Positions 8,150-16,248 of a stretch of DNA of 64,000 bases are shown here, one piece after another. Every line of letters begins with the position of its first letter. The first letter of the stretch is position 1. Location of the stretch: positions 682,001 to 746,000 of the forward strand of contig NZ_JAUTAJ010000004.1 in the NCBI RefSeq assembly GCF_030818485.1, written 5' to 3'. Source of the DNA: Pseudoroseomonas cervicalis (GTDB lineage Bacteria > Pseudomonadota > Alphaproteobacteria > Acetobacterales > Acetobacteraceae). Made by a program: the position numbers and the translations under genes. The notes beneath the pieces were generated by a model that was not told the DNA's origin, searched no databases, and saw nothing but the letters and a program-made list of their open reading frames with translations.

Positions 8150-8962
8150 CTACAGCCCGAGCACGTCGAGCACCGAGCGGTCGAGCCCGCCCGGCGGCAG
8201 CTTCTCCTCCGCCCTGAGCGTCGCGATGCCCTGGCGGCTGAGCGGGCCCAATATGCCGTCGATCGACCCGGCATAGAGGCCGCGCGCCTTCAGCCCCTGC
8301 TGCACCGCCTTGATGTCCTCGATGGCCAGCGAGACGGGGCCCGGATCCTGCCAGGGCACGGCGCGCTGCACGCGGTCGAGCCAGTCATAGCGGTCCTGCA
8401 GCCCGGTCAGCCCGCCATTGATGCGCTTGGTCAGGCCGATGAAATCGCCCTGGTCGCACAGCGCGTTCAGCTTCTTCCACTCCCAGAAGCCGCAGGCGAC
8501 GGCCAGGGCGTGGCGCGGCTGCAGCGCCAGCTCCGGCTCCGCCTCCAGCGGCAGGCCGCAGCGCCTGCCCACCTGCTGATAGGCGTCCCGCCCGGTCAGC
8601 TGGATATAGCCGCGGCCGCGATAGCGATGGCCATCGCCCGGCTGCTGGTTGCCCATCCGCCCGCCATAGACGAAATTCCCCAGCTTCTCCGGCTGGAAGG
8701 CATAGGGCTGCGCCGCCTCGGGCGTCGGGAAGCGGCCGGGCCAGACCTGCATCAGCCGCGGCACGGAGTAGTTCAGATTCTCCTCCCCCGCCTGCAGCCC
8801 GTTCGATTCATGGCCGAGCTGGGCCAGGAAGAAATGGCAGCGCTGGCGGAAGGCATCGAGGCCGGTGCGGCGGAACAGCGCCGCGCCCTGCTCGGCGAAG
8901 GCCTCGAGATGCGCCTGCTCGGCCTGCGGATAGACCTGGCGGAGCTGGGAAATGGACAGCAT
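8150..8962 (-). CDS. GH19 chitinase/endolysin-like enzyme with peptidoglycan-binding domain
   Basis: A 270-residue protein. The first ~200 residues form a glycoside hydrolase family 19 domain: QLGHESNGL (Glu52, general acid) followed by EENLNYSVPRL (second acid near 60-61), and YRGRGYIQLTGRDAY. Residues ~208-270 look like a PG_binding_1 repeat (AVQQGLKARGLYAGSIDGI). GH19 proteins of this build in Proteobacteria are usually phage-type endolysins or cell-wall hydrolases rather than true chitinases. There is no signal peptide and no holin or spanin gene beside it, so how it would reach the wall is unclear. Its promoter region is noticeably AT-rich and carries three spaced TGTC repeats. Confidence 0.85.
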   Translation of the reverse strand: MLSISQLRQVYPQAEQAHLEAFAEQGAALFRRTGLDAFRQRCHFFLAQLGHESNGLQAGEENLNYSVPRLMQVWPGRFPTPEAAQPYAFQPEKLGNFVYGGRMGNQQPGDGHRYRGRGYIQLTGRDAYQQVGRRCGLPLEAEPELALQPRHALAVACGFWEWKKLNALCDQGDFIGLTKRINGGLTGLQDRYDWLDRVQRAVPWQDPGPVSLAIEDIKAVQQGLKARGLYAGSIDGILGPLSRQGIATLRAEEKLPPGGLDRSVLDVLGL

Positions 8963-9036
8963 GGGGCGGACCTCCGGCCGATGAGGTGAAGGGTTGCTCG
9001 ATCCGATCCCGGCGCTGGTCTATAGGAAAATAGTCT

Positions 9037-9092
9037 TATTGTCCAGCACGTATTCTGTTTGTCTATCGAAACAATTGCCCTGTCCAGCGAAT
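9037..9092. promoter_or_regulatory. Three phased TGTC-type direct repeats upstream of GH19 gene
   Basis: Three related boxes, TTGTCCAGCACG, TTGTCTATCGAA and CTGTCCAGCGAA, start at 9039, 9059 and 9080, about two helical turns apart. They lie in an AT-rich island about 75-130 bp upstream of the GH19 start (8962). The phasing suggests a regulator that binds in tandem on one DNA face. Confidence 0.4.
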
Positions 9093-9123
9093 CCAGGGTC
9101 CGGCACGTCACGGCGAATCAGAA

Positions 9124-9147
9124 AGGCCAGGCGGGATCGCCTGGCCT
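9124..9147 (-). terminator. Hairpin downstream of thiY (end of thiamin-precursor transport operon)
   Basis: A 10-bp perfect stem (AGGCCAGGCG with 4-nt loop) followed on the minus strand by a short T-rich run (TTTCTGATT). It lies about 90 bp past the thiY stop and before the GH19 promoter region. Confidence 0.55.
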
Positions 9148-9234
9148 CACCCTGCGCGCGAAATGCCAAGGCCGGGTTAAGCGCGGCGCCACGCCCCGCC
9201 ACGCCATGTCCCGCCGGGCCCCGGCCGCCTGGCC

Positions 9235-10239
9235 TCAGGCCGGCGGCAGCTCCACCGCGTAGCGCGACAGCGGCGGCACCTCGCGGATCATCTTCCGCTC
9301 CGCCAGGAAGCGGGCGAAGCGCTGGTAGCGATTGGCGTCCAGCGCCGCCGGGCTCAGCGAGAAGCGGTTCAGCGTGTCGCGGAAGGCGCGGCGGTTCAGC
9401 TCATTGTCCAGCTCGCGCCGCTGGCCGGCGATGAACATGCGCCAGCTTTCCTCGTAATTGTTCACCAGGAAGGTGGTCGCCCCCTCCAGCGCATCCATGA
9501 AGCGGCGCAGCGCCGGGTCCTGGGCACGGTCGCGATGCGCCACATAGATCAGCTCGTCATAGACCGGCATGCCGTGCTGCTCGGGGTAGAAGGCGCGCCC
9601 CGGGCGGCCCTCGATCTCCAGCTGGTGCAGCTCGAAATTGCGGAAGCCGCCCAGGATCGCCTCGACCTGGCCGGCCATCAGCGCCGAGGACAGGCCGAAA
9701 TTGACATTGACCAGCGTCACATCGCGCGAGGACAGGCCCACCGTGCCGAGGATGGTGTCGATCGCCACCTCCTCGAACCCCGCCGTGCTGAAGCCGATGC
9801 GCTTGCCGCGCAGATCGGCCAGCGTCTTGATCGGCCCGTCGCGCAGCACCGAGAGCGTCGAGAGCGGCGTGGCCACCAGCGTGCCGACACGGGCCAGCGG
9901 CAGCCCCTGATCGACCGCCAGATGCAGGTTCTTCTGATAGTAGACGCCGAGATCGGCCTGCTTCGCCGCCACCAGCCGCGGCGGGTCGTTCGGGTCGGCC
10001 GGTGCGATCATGCGCACCTCGAGCCCGGCGCGGGCGAAGAAGCCGCCCTCCTGCGCCACCACGATCGGCGCATGGTCCGGGTTGACGAACCAGTCCAGCA
10101 GCAGGGTCAGCTTCGCCGGCGCGGCGCCGGCGGCGGCCGGGGTGGCGGCGGTCGCCGGGGCCGTGCCCTGGGCCTGGGCCAGCCCGGGCAGGGCGAGCGC
10201 GGCCAGCGCCGGCAGGGCGCGGCGGGTGAGGGAATTCAT
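9235..10239 (-). CDS. thiY: ABC transporter substrate-binding protein for thiamin pyrimidine precursor
   Basis: A 334-residue NMT1/THI5-like periplasmic binding protein. A signal peptide covers about residues 1-23 (cleavage after ALAQAQ-like), followed by an Ala/Pro linker and LLLDWFVNPDHAPIVVAQ, the classic start of ThiY-type proteins that bind N-formyl-4-amino-5-aminomethyl-2-methylpyrimidine. Start chosen at 10239 because GGAGGAAAAG sits directly upstream and the codon overlaps the permease stop (ATGA). It is the last gene of thiZ-thiX-thiY, whose TPP riboswitch confirms the thiamin link. The exact ligand is inferred from the family. Confidence 0.9.
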   Translation of the reverse strand: MNSLTRRALPALAALALPGLAQAQGTAPATAATPAAAGAAPAKLTLLLDWFVNPDHAPIVVAQEGGFFARAGLEVRMIAPADPNDPPRLVAAKQADLGVYYQKNLHLAVDQGLPLARVGTLVATPLSTLSVLRDGPIKTLADLRGKRIGFSTAGFEEVAIDTILGTVGLSSRDVTLVNVNFGLSSALMAGQVEAILGGFRNFELHQLEIEGRPGRAFYPEQHGMPVYDELIYVAHRDRAQDPALRRFMDALEGATTFLVNNYEESWRMFIAGQRRELDNELNRRAFRDTLNRFSLSPAALDANRYQRFARFLAERKMIREVPPLSRYAVELPPA

Positions 10240-10994
10240 GCTTTTCCTCCGGTGTCGTCGGACAGCTGGTCGGGCTGCCAGGGCAGCATCGCCCGCAGCG
10301 CCTTGTCGGTGATGAACCACAGCGCCATCGCCATGCTGGCGAGGATGGCGAGTGCGGCGAACATCATGTCGGTCTGGCTGCGGCCATTGGCCTGCAGCAT
10401 CACATAGCCAAGGCCGGACGACGCCCCGACCCATTCCCCCACCACCGCGCCGATCGGCGCCACGGCGGCGGCGACCCGCAGGCCGGAGGCAAGACCCGGC
10501 AGCGCCGCCGGCACGCGGATGCGCCACAGCACCGCGAGGCGGCTGGCCCCCATGGTGGCGGCGAGGTCGAGCCAGCCCGGCTCGGTGCGCCGCAGCCCGT
10601 CATAGAAGGCGGTGGCGACGGGGAAGAAGATGATGATGCTGGCCATCGCCACCTTGCTGGCCAGGCCGAAGCCCAGCCACAGCACCAGCAGCGGCGCGAT
10701 GGCGAAGACCGGGATGGCCTGGCTGGCGATCAGCAGCGGCAGCAGCCAGCGCCGCCCGCCGCGCCAGGCCGCCAGCAGCAGCGCCACCGCCATGCCGGCC
10801 AGGCTGCCGAGCACCATGCCGAGCAGGATTTCTGTCAGCGTGGTCAGCGCATGGCCCCACAGGATGTCCCAGCGCTGCACCAGCACCGTGCCGACCCTGA
10901 GCGGCGAGGGCAGCAGGAAGGGCGGCACGCCGGAGAGGCGCACATAGGCTTCCCAGCCCAGCATCAGGCCGATGGCGGCGAGCAGCGCCCTCAT
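10236..10994 (-). CDS. thiX: ABC transporter permease for thiamin pyrimidine precursor
   Basis: A 252-residue inner-membrane permease of the SsuC/TauC/ThiX class with about six membrane spans. The cytoplasmic coupling loop is visible as AATMGASRLAVLWRIRVPAALPG near 140-162, containing the EAA-type G residue. It overlaps the ATPase gene upstream and the binding-protein gene downstream by 4 bp each, so the three subunits are made from one mRNA controlled by the TPP riboswitch at 11762-11850. Confidence 0.9.
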   Translation of the reverse strand: MRALLAAIGLMLGWEAYVRLSGVPPFLLPSPLRVGTVLVQRWDILWGHALTTLTEILLGMVLGSLAGMAVALLLAAWRGGRRWLLPLLIASQAIPVFAIAPLLVLWLGFGLASKVAMASIIIFFPVATAFYDGLRRTEPGWLDLAATMGASRLAVLWRIRVPAALPGLASGLRVAAAVAPIGAVVGEWVGASSGLGYVMLQANGRSQTDMMFAALAILASMAMALWFITDKALRAMLPWQPDQLSDDTGGKA

Positions 10995-11752
10995 GCCGCC
11001 GCCGCCAGCCGCTCCAGCAGCGCGGCCTGGGCGGCCAGCACCGCCGGGTCATGCGCGGCGCGCAAGGGCGGCCCGGGCGGCATCGGCAATTCCTCCGGCA
11101 GCGCGCCCTCGGGCCCCGGGCGCAGCACCAGGATGCGGTGGGCGAGGCGCAGCGCCTCCAGCGGGTCATGCGTCACCAGCAGCACGCTGCGCCCTTCCAG
11201 CAGGGTCGCGGCCAGGTCCTGCAGCCGGTGGCGGGTCGGCGCGTCCACCGCCGAGAAGGGCTCGTCCATCAGCACGAAGGGGCGGTCCTCCATCAGCGTG
11301 CGGGCCAGCGCCGCGCGCTGCCGCATGCCGCCCGAAAGCTGCGCCGGCCTTGCCGATTCGCGCCCCTCCAGCCCGACCGCCGCGATCAGCGCGCGGGCGC
11401 GGGCCTCATCCGCCCGCTCGCCGCGCAGCGCGGCGCCGAGGGCGACATTGCCGAGCAGGCTGCGCCAGGGCAGCAGCAGATCCTGCTGGCCCATCCAGGC
11501 GAAGCGGCCCTGCAGCGCCGCGCCATCGCCGGCGGCGACGCGGCTGCCGGGCGGCGCCGGCAGCAGCCCGGCGACCAGTCGCAGAAGCGTGGATTTGCCG
11601 ACGCCGGAGGGGCCGAGCAGGGCGGTGACCTGGCCGCCGGCGAAGTCGAGCGCCAGGCGCCCGAGCACGGGCCGTCCGCCCAGCGACAGGCCCGGCAACT
11701 CCACCCGCAGGGACGGCGCGCCGGATGCCGGCGCGGCCGAGAAAGGCTGCAT
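10991..11752 (-). CDS. thiZ: ABC transporter ATPase for thiamin pyrimidine precursor
   Basis: A 253-residue ABC ATPase of the nitrate/sulfonate/ThiZ class: Walker A GPSGVGKST at 47-55, signature LSGGMRQR at 139-146, Walker B LMDEP at 161-165. A longer reading from 11779 would place the start codon inside the conserved 3' end of the TPP aptamer, so the Met at 11752 is preferred. It lies about 10 nt past the aptamer, and the aptamer's own AAGGGA could serve as the ribosome site. It energises the ThiX/ThiY importer. Confidence 0.88.
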   Translation of the reverse strand: MQPFSAAPASGAPSLRVELPGLSLGGRPVLGRLALDFAGGQVTALLGPSGVGKSTLLRLVAGLLPAPPGSRVAAGDGAALQGRFAWMGQQDLLLPWRSLLGNVALGAALRGERADEARARALIAAVGLEGRESARPAQLSGGMRQRAALARTLMEDRPFVLMDEPFSAVDAPTRHRLQDLAATLLEGRSVLLVTHDPLEALRLAHRILVLRPGPEGALPEELPMPPGPPLRAAHDPAVLAAQAALLERLAAAA

Positions 11753-11761
11753 GCCCACCAC

Positions 11762-11850
11762 CGATCCCTTCGCCGGCATGACCCGGATCAGGTTCTAGGG
11801 GTCGCAGGGCCCATCCCTGCCTCTCAGCCCGCGCCGCGGGCTCCCCCCGA
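11762..11850 (-). promoter_or_regulatory. TPP (THI-box) riboswitch controlling thiZXY
   Basis: On the minus strand the sequence carries the TPP-aptamer landmarks in order: GGGGGGAGCCC, a helix closed by GGGCTGAGAG (contains the invariant CUGAGA at 11822-11827), a variable GC hairpin, ACCTGATCCGGGT (11781-11793) and GCCGGCGAAGGGA. The conserved 3' end stops about 10 nt before the thiZ start. No separate U-run terminator is seen between aptamer and gene, so control is likely translational, by hiding the ribosome site when TPP is bound. Confidence 0.95.
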
Positions 11851-11989
11851 TGTCGAGCGCCGTCTATGCGCGAGGATCGGGCTTTGTGCAAGTTGCGTGA
11901 CGGCAACGGCGCCGGCCGCTGCTCCGGGCGCTGCGGCCTGCCGCGGGGCCGCCTCTTGCGTCTGGCGGAGGACGCCCCATTCCTGCTGC

Positions 11990-13123
11990 ATGCGCTCCCC
12001 GCCGCTGCTGATCGGCTCCGAGATCTATCGCCGCTCGACCTATGGGCCGAAGCACCCGCTGGCCATCCCGCGCGTCTCCACCGCGCTGGACCTGATCCGC
12101 GCGCTCGGCTGGCTGGACCCCGCCCGCTACATCGACAGCCCGATGGCGCGCCCGGAGGAGCTGACCCGCTTCCACGACCCCGCCTATATCGCCGCGCTGC
12201 AGGAGGCGGAGGCGCTGGGCCAGGCGACCGAGGCGATGCGCGCCCGCCACGACATCGGCGCCCGCGGCAACCCGGTCTATGCCGAGATCTTCCGCCGCCC
12301 CGCCACCAGCGCCGGCGGCGTGCTGCTGGCGGCCAGGCTGACCGCGCAGGGCGGCGCCGTGCATGTGCCGGGCGGCGGCACGCATCACGGAAGGCCGGAC
12401 CGCGCCAGCGGCTTCTGCTACCTGAACGACGCGGTGCTCGGCCTGCTCGCCTGGTGCGACCAGGGGCTGGAGAACATCTTCTATCTCGACATCGACGCGC
12501 ATCATGGCGATGGGGTGCAGGACGCCTTCGCGGACGATCCGCGCGTCTTCACCGTCTCGGTGCATGAGGCGGGGCGCTGGCCGCAGACCGGGCCGCTCGA
12601 CGACCGCGCCGGCGGCCATGCGCGCAACCTGCCGGTGCCGCAGGGGCTGAACGACAGCGAATTCTTCTATCTGTTGCAGCACGCCATCCTGCCGCTGATC
12701 CGCCACCGGCGGCCGCAGGCGATCATGCTGCAATGCGGCGCCGATGCGCTGGAGGAGGATCCGCTGGCGAAGCTCGGCCTGTCCAACAACGCGCATTGGG
12801 CCGCGCTGCGCGCGGTGATGGAGCTGGCGCCGCGGCTGATCGTGCTGGGCGGCGGCGGCTACAATCCCTGGACGGTCGCGCGCTGCTGGGCCGGGCTGTG
12901 GGGTGTGCTGGATGGCCGCGAACCGCCCGAGCGCCTGCCGCCCGGGGCCGAGGCGGTGCTGCGCGCGCTGAGCTTCCACCGTGCCGCCGGCCGCAACCCG
13001 CCGGAACACTGGTTCACCACGCTGCGCGACACGCCGCGCCCCGGGCCGGTGCGCGGCGAGATCCGGCATATCGCAGCCGTAACCCTGGAGGGGCTGCCCG
13101 ACCCCCCGGCCGCTGTGGCATGA
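11990..13123 (+). CDS. Histone deacetylase family protein (AcuC/HDAH-like)
   Basis: A 377-residue zinc amidohydrolase of the HDAC superfamily. Diagnostic blocks are HHGRPDRASGFCYLND at 132-147 and DIDAHHGDGV at 167-176, which together give the catalytic His pair and Asp/His zinc ligands, and the later GGGGYN with the catalytic Tyr. Bacterial members deacetylate lysines, polyamines or other acetyl-amides; the substrate here is unknown. The start at 11990 is the first Met before the conserved domain; there is no strong ribosome site. It is coupled to the DUF192 gene by an ATGA overlap and diverges from thiZ across the riboswitch leader. Confidence 0.88.
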   Translation: MRSPPLLIGSEIYRRSTYGPKHPLAIPRVSTALDLIRALGWLDPARYIDSPMARPEELTRFHDPAYIAALQEAEALGQATEAMRARHDIGARGNPVYAEIFRRPATSAGGVLLAARLTAQGGAVHVPGGGTHHGRPDRASGFCYLNDAVLGLLAWCDQGLENIFYLDIDAHHGDGVQDAFADDPRVFTVSVHEAGRWPQTGPLDDRAGGHARNLPVPQGLNDSEFFYLLQHAILPLIRHRRPQAIMLQCGADALEEDPLAKLGLSNNAHWAALRAVMELAPRLIVLGGGGYNPWTVARCWAGLWGVLDGREPPERLPPGAEAVLRALSFHRAAGRNPPEHWFTTLRDTPRPGPVRGEIRHIAAVTLEGLPDPPAAVA

Positions 13124-13605
13124 TCCCGGCCATGCGCCGCCAATTCCTGCTGGCCCTGCTGGGGCTCGCCGCCATGACCCTCCCCGCCGCCGCCCAGGAG
13201 ACGCCGCAGCCGCGCCTGGCGACCGAGCCGCTCACCATCGTCACCCGCGACGGGCGCCAATTGCCCTTCACGGTCGAGATGGCGGTGAAGCCGGAGGAGC
13301 AGATGACCGGGCTGATGTGGCGGCCCGAGGTGAAGCCCGATGAGGGCATGCTGTTCGACTGGGGCGCGCCGCGCGAAAGCGCCATGTGGATGAAGAACAC
13401 CATCACCTCGCTGGACATGGTGTTCATCGCCCAGGATGGCCGCATCCACCGCATTGCCGAGCGCACCGTGCCGCGCAGCCTGGCCACCATCGAAAGCCGC
13501 GGCCCGGTCCGCGCCACGCTGGAACTCGCCGCCGGCACGGCCGAGCGGCTGAACATCCGCGTCGGCGACCGGGTGCAGCACCGCATCTTCGGCACCGCGC
13601 CCTGA
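13120..13605 (+). CDS. Secreted DUF192 family protein
   Basis: A 161-residue protein with an N-terminal signal peptide (about 1-26, ending AAAQE) and a DUF192 domain: EQMTGLMWR near 62-70, GMLFDWGAPR and MWMKNTITSLDMVFI near 90-104. DUF192 proteins are small periplasmic or extracellular beta-barrels of unknown biochemical role. The Met at 13120 overlaps the deacetylase stop (ATGA); a second Met 4 codons later is equally possible. Coupling with the HDAC-like gene suggests co-expression but not a defined joint function. Confidence 0.85.
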   Translation: MIPAMRRQFLLALLGLAAMTLPAAAQETPQPRLATEPLTIVTRDGRQLPFTVEMAVKPEEQMTGLMWRPEVKPDEGMLFDWGAPRESAMWMKNTITSLDMVFIAQDGRIHRIAERTVPRSLATIESRGPVRATLELAAGTAERLNIRVGDRVQHRIFGTAP

Positions 13606-13625
13606 AAGCGGGCCCGACGGCAGCG

Positions 13626-13640
13626 CGGGGCAGGGCCCCG
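13626..13640 (+). terminator. Weak hairpin after DUF192 gene
   Basis: A 6-bp GC stem (CGGGGC, 3-nt loop) followed by AAAATTTTGTTT about 20 bp past the DUF192 stop. The U-stretch is interrupted, so the call is tentative. Confidence 0.35.
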
Positions 13641-13652
13641 AAAATTTTGTTT

Positions 13653-13668
13653 ATCACGATTGTGTGAT
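13653..13668. promoter_or_regulatory. Inverted repeat ATCAC-N6-GTGAT upstream of small ORF
   Basis: Five-base arms ATCAC and GTGAT separated by 6 bp lie in an AT-rich patch 25 bp upstream of the hypothetical gene at 13693. The spacing fits a dimeric regulator, although the half-sites do not match a named consensus. Confidence 0.3.
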
Positions 13669-13692
13669 GTTCTACCCTGCCGGGCAGGGAGA

Positions 13693-14025
13693 ATGGTCAT
13701 GGCTCTGCACAATGGCGCCGCCTCGGGCGGCATCCTCATCCGCCCCCTGCCGCCGCAATGGGCGCGCGCCGCCCGGCTGTCGCCGTCGCGCCGCGCGGCC
13801 GGCCCGGCGCGCCAGGGTGCCGGCCTGGTGGTCGGCCTGCCGGCCCGCGCCCTGGCGCCGGAGCCGGCCCCGCTGGGCGATGCCGCCTTCATCGCCGCCG
13901 GCAATGCCCTGGCGGCGGCGCCCGCGGCCGGCAGGACACTGTTCGGCGCGGAAGACGTGCGGCCGGATCCGGCGGCGGAGACGCCCCTGCCGCCCGGCCT
14001 GCCGGCCCTGCCGCCGCCGGGCTGA
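13693..14025 (+). CDS. Hypothetical Ala/Pro-rich protein
   Basis: No family is recognised. The frame gives 110 residues from the Met at 13693, preceded by CAGGGAGA as a plausible ribosome site. The product is rich in Ala, Pro and Gly, with no membrane span and no cysteine, and a C-terminal Pro-rich tail. It stands alone between the DUF192 gene and the convergent MBL-fold gene, behind an AT-rich upstream patch with an inverted repeat, which speaks for a real promoter. In such GC-rich DNA an accidental open frame of this length is still possible. Confidence 0.45.
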   Translation: MVMALHNGAASGGILIRPLPPQWARAARLSPSRRAAGPARQGAGLVVGLPARALAPEPAPLGDAAFIAAGNALAAAPAAGRTLFGAEDVRPDPAAETPLPPGLPALPPPG

Positions 14026-14207
14026 ACCGGCGCTGGCCGCCCCGGGATCCAGGATCGCCCCGGGTGGTTTTCGCAAGTCCCCGGTGAGGGTAGCGCCCGC
14101 CTTCTCCCTGGCGCAGAAACCCCCGGCCGGATCGGCATCGCGCAGCTGGGGCTGGACATCGTGATGGACGGATGCGCCGGCGGCCCTGCGGGCCGAAGCG
14201 CCGGCCC

Positions 14208-15239
14208 TCAGCGCGGCTCCGCCACCTGCAGCGGCACCAGGAAGCTCTCGCCGAAGCCCGGCACGCGGAACGCCGCCTCCTCCAGCCCCGCCGCCTGGCG
14301 CGCCTCGGCCAGTGCGCGTTCCGGCGCGTCGATCGCCTCATGCGTCAGCCTGAAGGTGCCGAAATGCATCGCCAGCGCCTGCCGCGCGCGCAGATCGCCG
14401 AAGGCGCGCACCGATTCCTCCGGGTTCACATGCACCGCCCGCATGAACCAGCGCGGCTCATAGGCGCCGATCGGCAGCAGGGCCAGGTCGAACGGCCCGT
14501 GCCGGTGGCCGATCTCGCGGAAATGCTCGCCCCAGGCGCTGTCGCCGGCGAAATAGATCCGCCCGCCCTCGCGCCCCTGGATGACGAAGCCACCCCACAG
14601 CGTCTGCCCGCGATCGCCAAGGCCGCGCGCCGTGGCGTGGCGGGCCGGCACGTAATGCGCCCAGGCACCGTTCGGCAGCGGCGCCGGCTGCCACCAGTCC
14701 AGCTCCAGCACATCCTCCATGCCGTGCTTCGCCAGCAGCTTCGCATTGCCGAGCCCGGTGATGATGCGCGGTGCGAAACGCCGCTGCAGCCGCTTCAGCG
14801 TCGGAATGTCGCAATGGTCGTAATGATTGTGGCTGAGCAGCACCGCGTCGATCGGCGGCAACGCGTCAAAGCCCAGGCCCGGCGCGCGCACCCGCTTCGG
14901 CCCGGCGAAGCGGAAGGGGGAGCAGCGATCGCTCCAGATCGGGTCGGTCAGCAGCGTCGGCCCGCCCGGCAGGCGGATCAGGAAGCTGGCATGGCCGAGG
15001 AAGGTGACCACCGCCTGGCCCGGCGGCGCTTCGGGCGGCGGCGGATAGACCGGGTTCTCCACCCAGGCGGGCCAGGGCGTGCCGCCGCCCTGGCGCAGCA
15101 GCCGCCACACCGCGCCGAATTCATGGCCGGGGAGCGACCCGTCCGGGTTGAGGAAGACGCGGCCCTGCCTCTGGGCCCCGCGCACCGGGGTCAGGGCGGG
15201 CTGGCGGAGGCGCGGGGCGTCGCTGTCGCTCATGGCCAT
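14208..15239 (-). CDS. MBL-fold metallohydrolase (NAPE-PLD/UlaG-like)
   Basis: A 343-residue metallo-beta-lactamase-fold protein. The metal site motif LSHNHYDHCD (HxHxDH) is present near 138-147, preceded by VTFLGHASFLIRLPGG and LLTDPIWSDRCSPF, and followed by FAGDSAWG and MHFGTFRLTHE. This arrangement is that of the NAPE-hydrolysing phospholipase D / UlaG-like branch found in many bacteria; the substrate is likely a phosphodiester or lactone but is not known. It lies 40 bp downstream of the DUF815 ATPase on the same strand, so the two may share a transcript. Start at 15239 or the Met two codons later are both possible. Confidence 0.85.
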   Translation of the reverse strand: MAMSDSDAPRLRQPALTPVRGAQRQGRVFLNPDGSLPGHEFGAVWRLLRQGGGTPWPAWVENPVYPPPPEAPPGQAVVTFLGHASFLIRLPGGPTLLTDPIWSDRCSPFRFAGPKRVRAPGLGFDALPPIDAVLLSHNHYDHCDIPTLKRLQRRFAPRIITGLGNAKLLAKHGMEDVLELDWWQPAPLPNGAWAHYVPARHATARGLGDRGQTLWGGFVIQGREGGRIYFAGDSAWGEHFREIGHRHGPFDLALLPIGAYEPRWFMRAVHVNPEESVRAFGDLRARQALAMHFGTFRLTHEAIDAPERALAEARQAAGLEEAAFRVPGFGESFLVPLQVAEPR

Positions 15240-15279
15240 GACCTAGGGCAGGACCGGCCCCAGGTCGAGGGCCGTGCGC

Positions 15280-16161
15280 TCAGCCGGGGATGGCGACGCC
15301 GAGCCGCCCGGCCAGGTCCAGGATGAACTGCCAGGCGACACGGCCCGAGCGGCCGCCGCGCGTCACCGACCATTCCACCGCCGCGGCGCGCAGCGCCTCG
15401 CCCTCCATCGGCAGCTTCAGCGCCTTCGCATAGCCCTCGACCATGGCGAAGAAGGTCTCCTGGTCGGCATTGTGGAAGCCGATCCACAGCCCGAAACGGT
15501 CGCTGAGAGAGACCTTCTCCTCCACCGCCTCGCCCGGATTGATGGCGCTGCCGCGCTCATTCTCGATCATGTCGCGCGGCATCAGATGGCGGCGGTTGCT
15601 GGTGGCGTAGAACAGAACATTGGCCGGCCGCCCCTCGATGCCGCCATCGAGCACCGATTTCAGCGCCTTGTAGTCCTGGTCCTCGCGCTCGAACGAAAGA
15701 TCGTCGCAGAACACCAGGGCGCGGCGCGGGCTGTCGCGCAGGATGTTCAGCAGCTCCGGCAGGGTGCGAATATCCTCGCGCTGGATCTCGATCAGCGCCA
15801 GGCTGCCGGGGATCTCGGCATTGGCCGCCGCATGCGCGGCCTTCACCAGCGACGACTTGCCCATGCCGCGCGCGCCCCACAGCATGGCGTTGTTGGCCGG
15901 CAGTCCACGGGCGAAGCGGAGGGTATTCTCCAGCAGCAGCGCCTTCTGCCGCGCGACGCCCTGCAGCAGCCCGATCTCCACCGCCGCCACCCGCGGCACC
16001 GGGGCGAGCCGCGCCGGCGCGCCCTCGGCCGAGGGATGCCAGACAAAGGCGTCCGCGCCCCGCAGATCCGGCCGGGTCGGCACCGGCGGCGCCATGCGCT
16101 CCAGCGCGGCCGCGATGCGCGTCAGGGCAGGCAGAAGCGGATGCTCGGCGGCGTGTGACAA
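15280..16161 (-). CDS. DUF815 family AAA+ ATP-binding protein
   Basis: A 293-residue P-loop ATPase. The nucleotide site is WGARGMGKSSLVKA near 94-107, followed by ALVFCDDLSF (Walker B type, near 147-156) and LFYATSNRRHLMPRDM (sensor). These are hallmarks of the DUF815 group, a stand-alone AAA+ family of unknown role common in alphaproteobacteria. It diverges from yajC, with a promoter-like element for yajC in the shared gap, and precedes the MBL-fold gene. Confidence 0.88.
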   Translation of the reverse strand: MSHAAEHPLLPALTRIAAALERMAPPVPTRPDLRGADAFVWHPSAEGAPARLAPVPRVAAVEIGLLQGVARQKALLLENTLRFARGLPANNAMLWGARGMGKSSLVKAAHAAANAEIPGSLALIEIQREDIRTLPELLNILRDSPRRALVFCDDLSFEREDQDYKALKSVLDGGIEGRPANVLFYATSNRRHLMPRDMIENERGSAINPGEAVEEKVSLSDRFGLWIGFHNADQETFFAMVEGYAKALKLPMEGEALRAAAVEWSVTRGGRSGRVAWQFILDLAGRLGVAIPG

Positions 16162-16185
16162 AGTGCGTGCTCCGGCTGGCAGATG

Positions 16186-16213
16186 TTGACGGCAGGGGCG
16201 GGGAGGCTAGTTT
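16186..16213 (+). promoter_or_regulatory. Candidate sigma-70 promoter for yajC
   Basis: TTGACG at 16186-16191 and TAGTTT at 16208-16213 with a 16-bp spacer lie 36-63 bp upstream of the yajC start in the divergent region. The match to the -35 box is good and to the -10 box moderate. Confidence 0.4.
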
Positions 16214-16248
16214 CGCCCGCCAACCCCGGCAAGACGGAAGCCAGAAAG

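Noticed and set aside
13889..14341. Several overlapping frames in the gap 14026-14207
   Set aside because: All are low-complexity and inconsistent with neighbouring gene ends; no ribosome sites. Only GC-rich stems were seen there.
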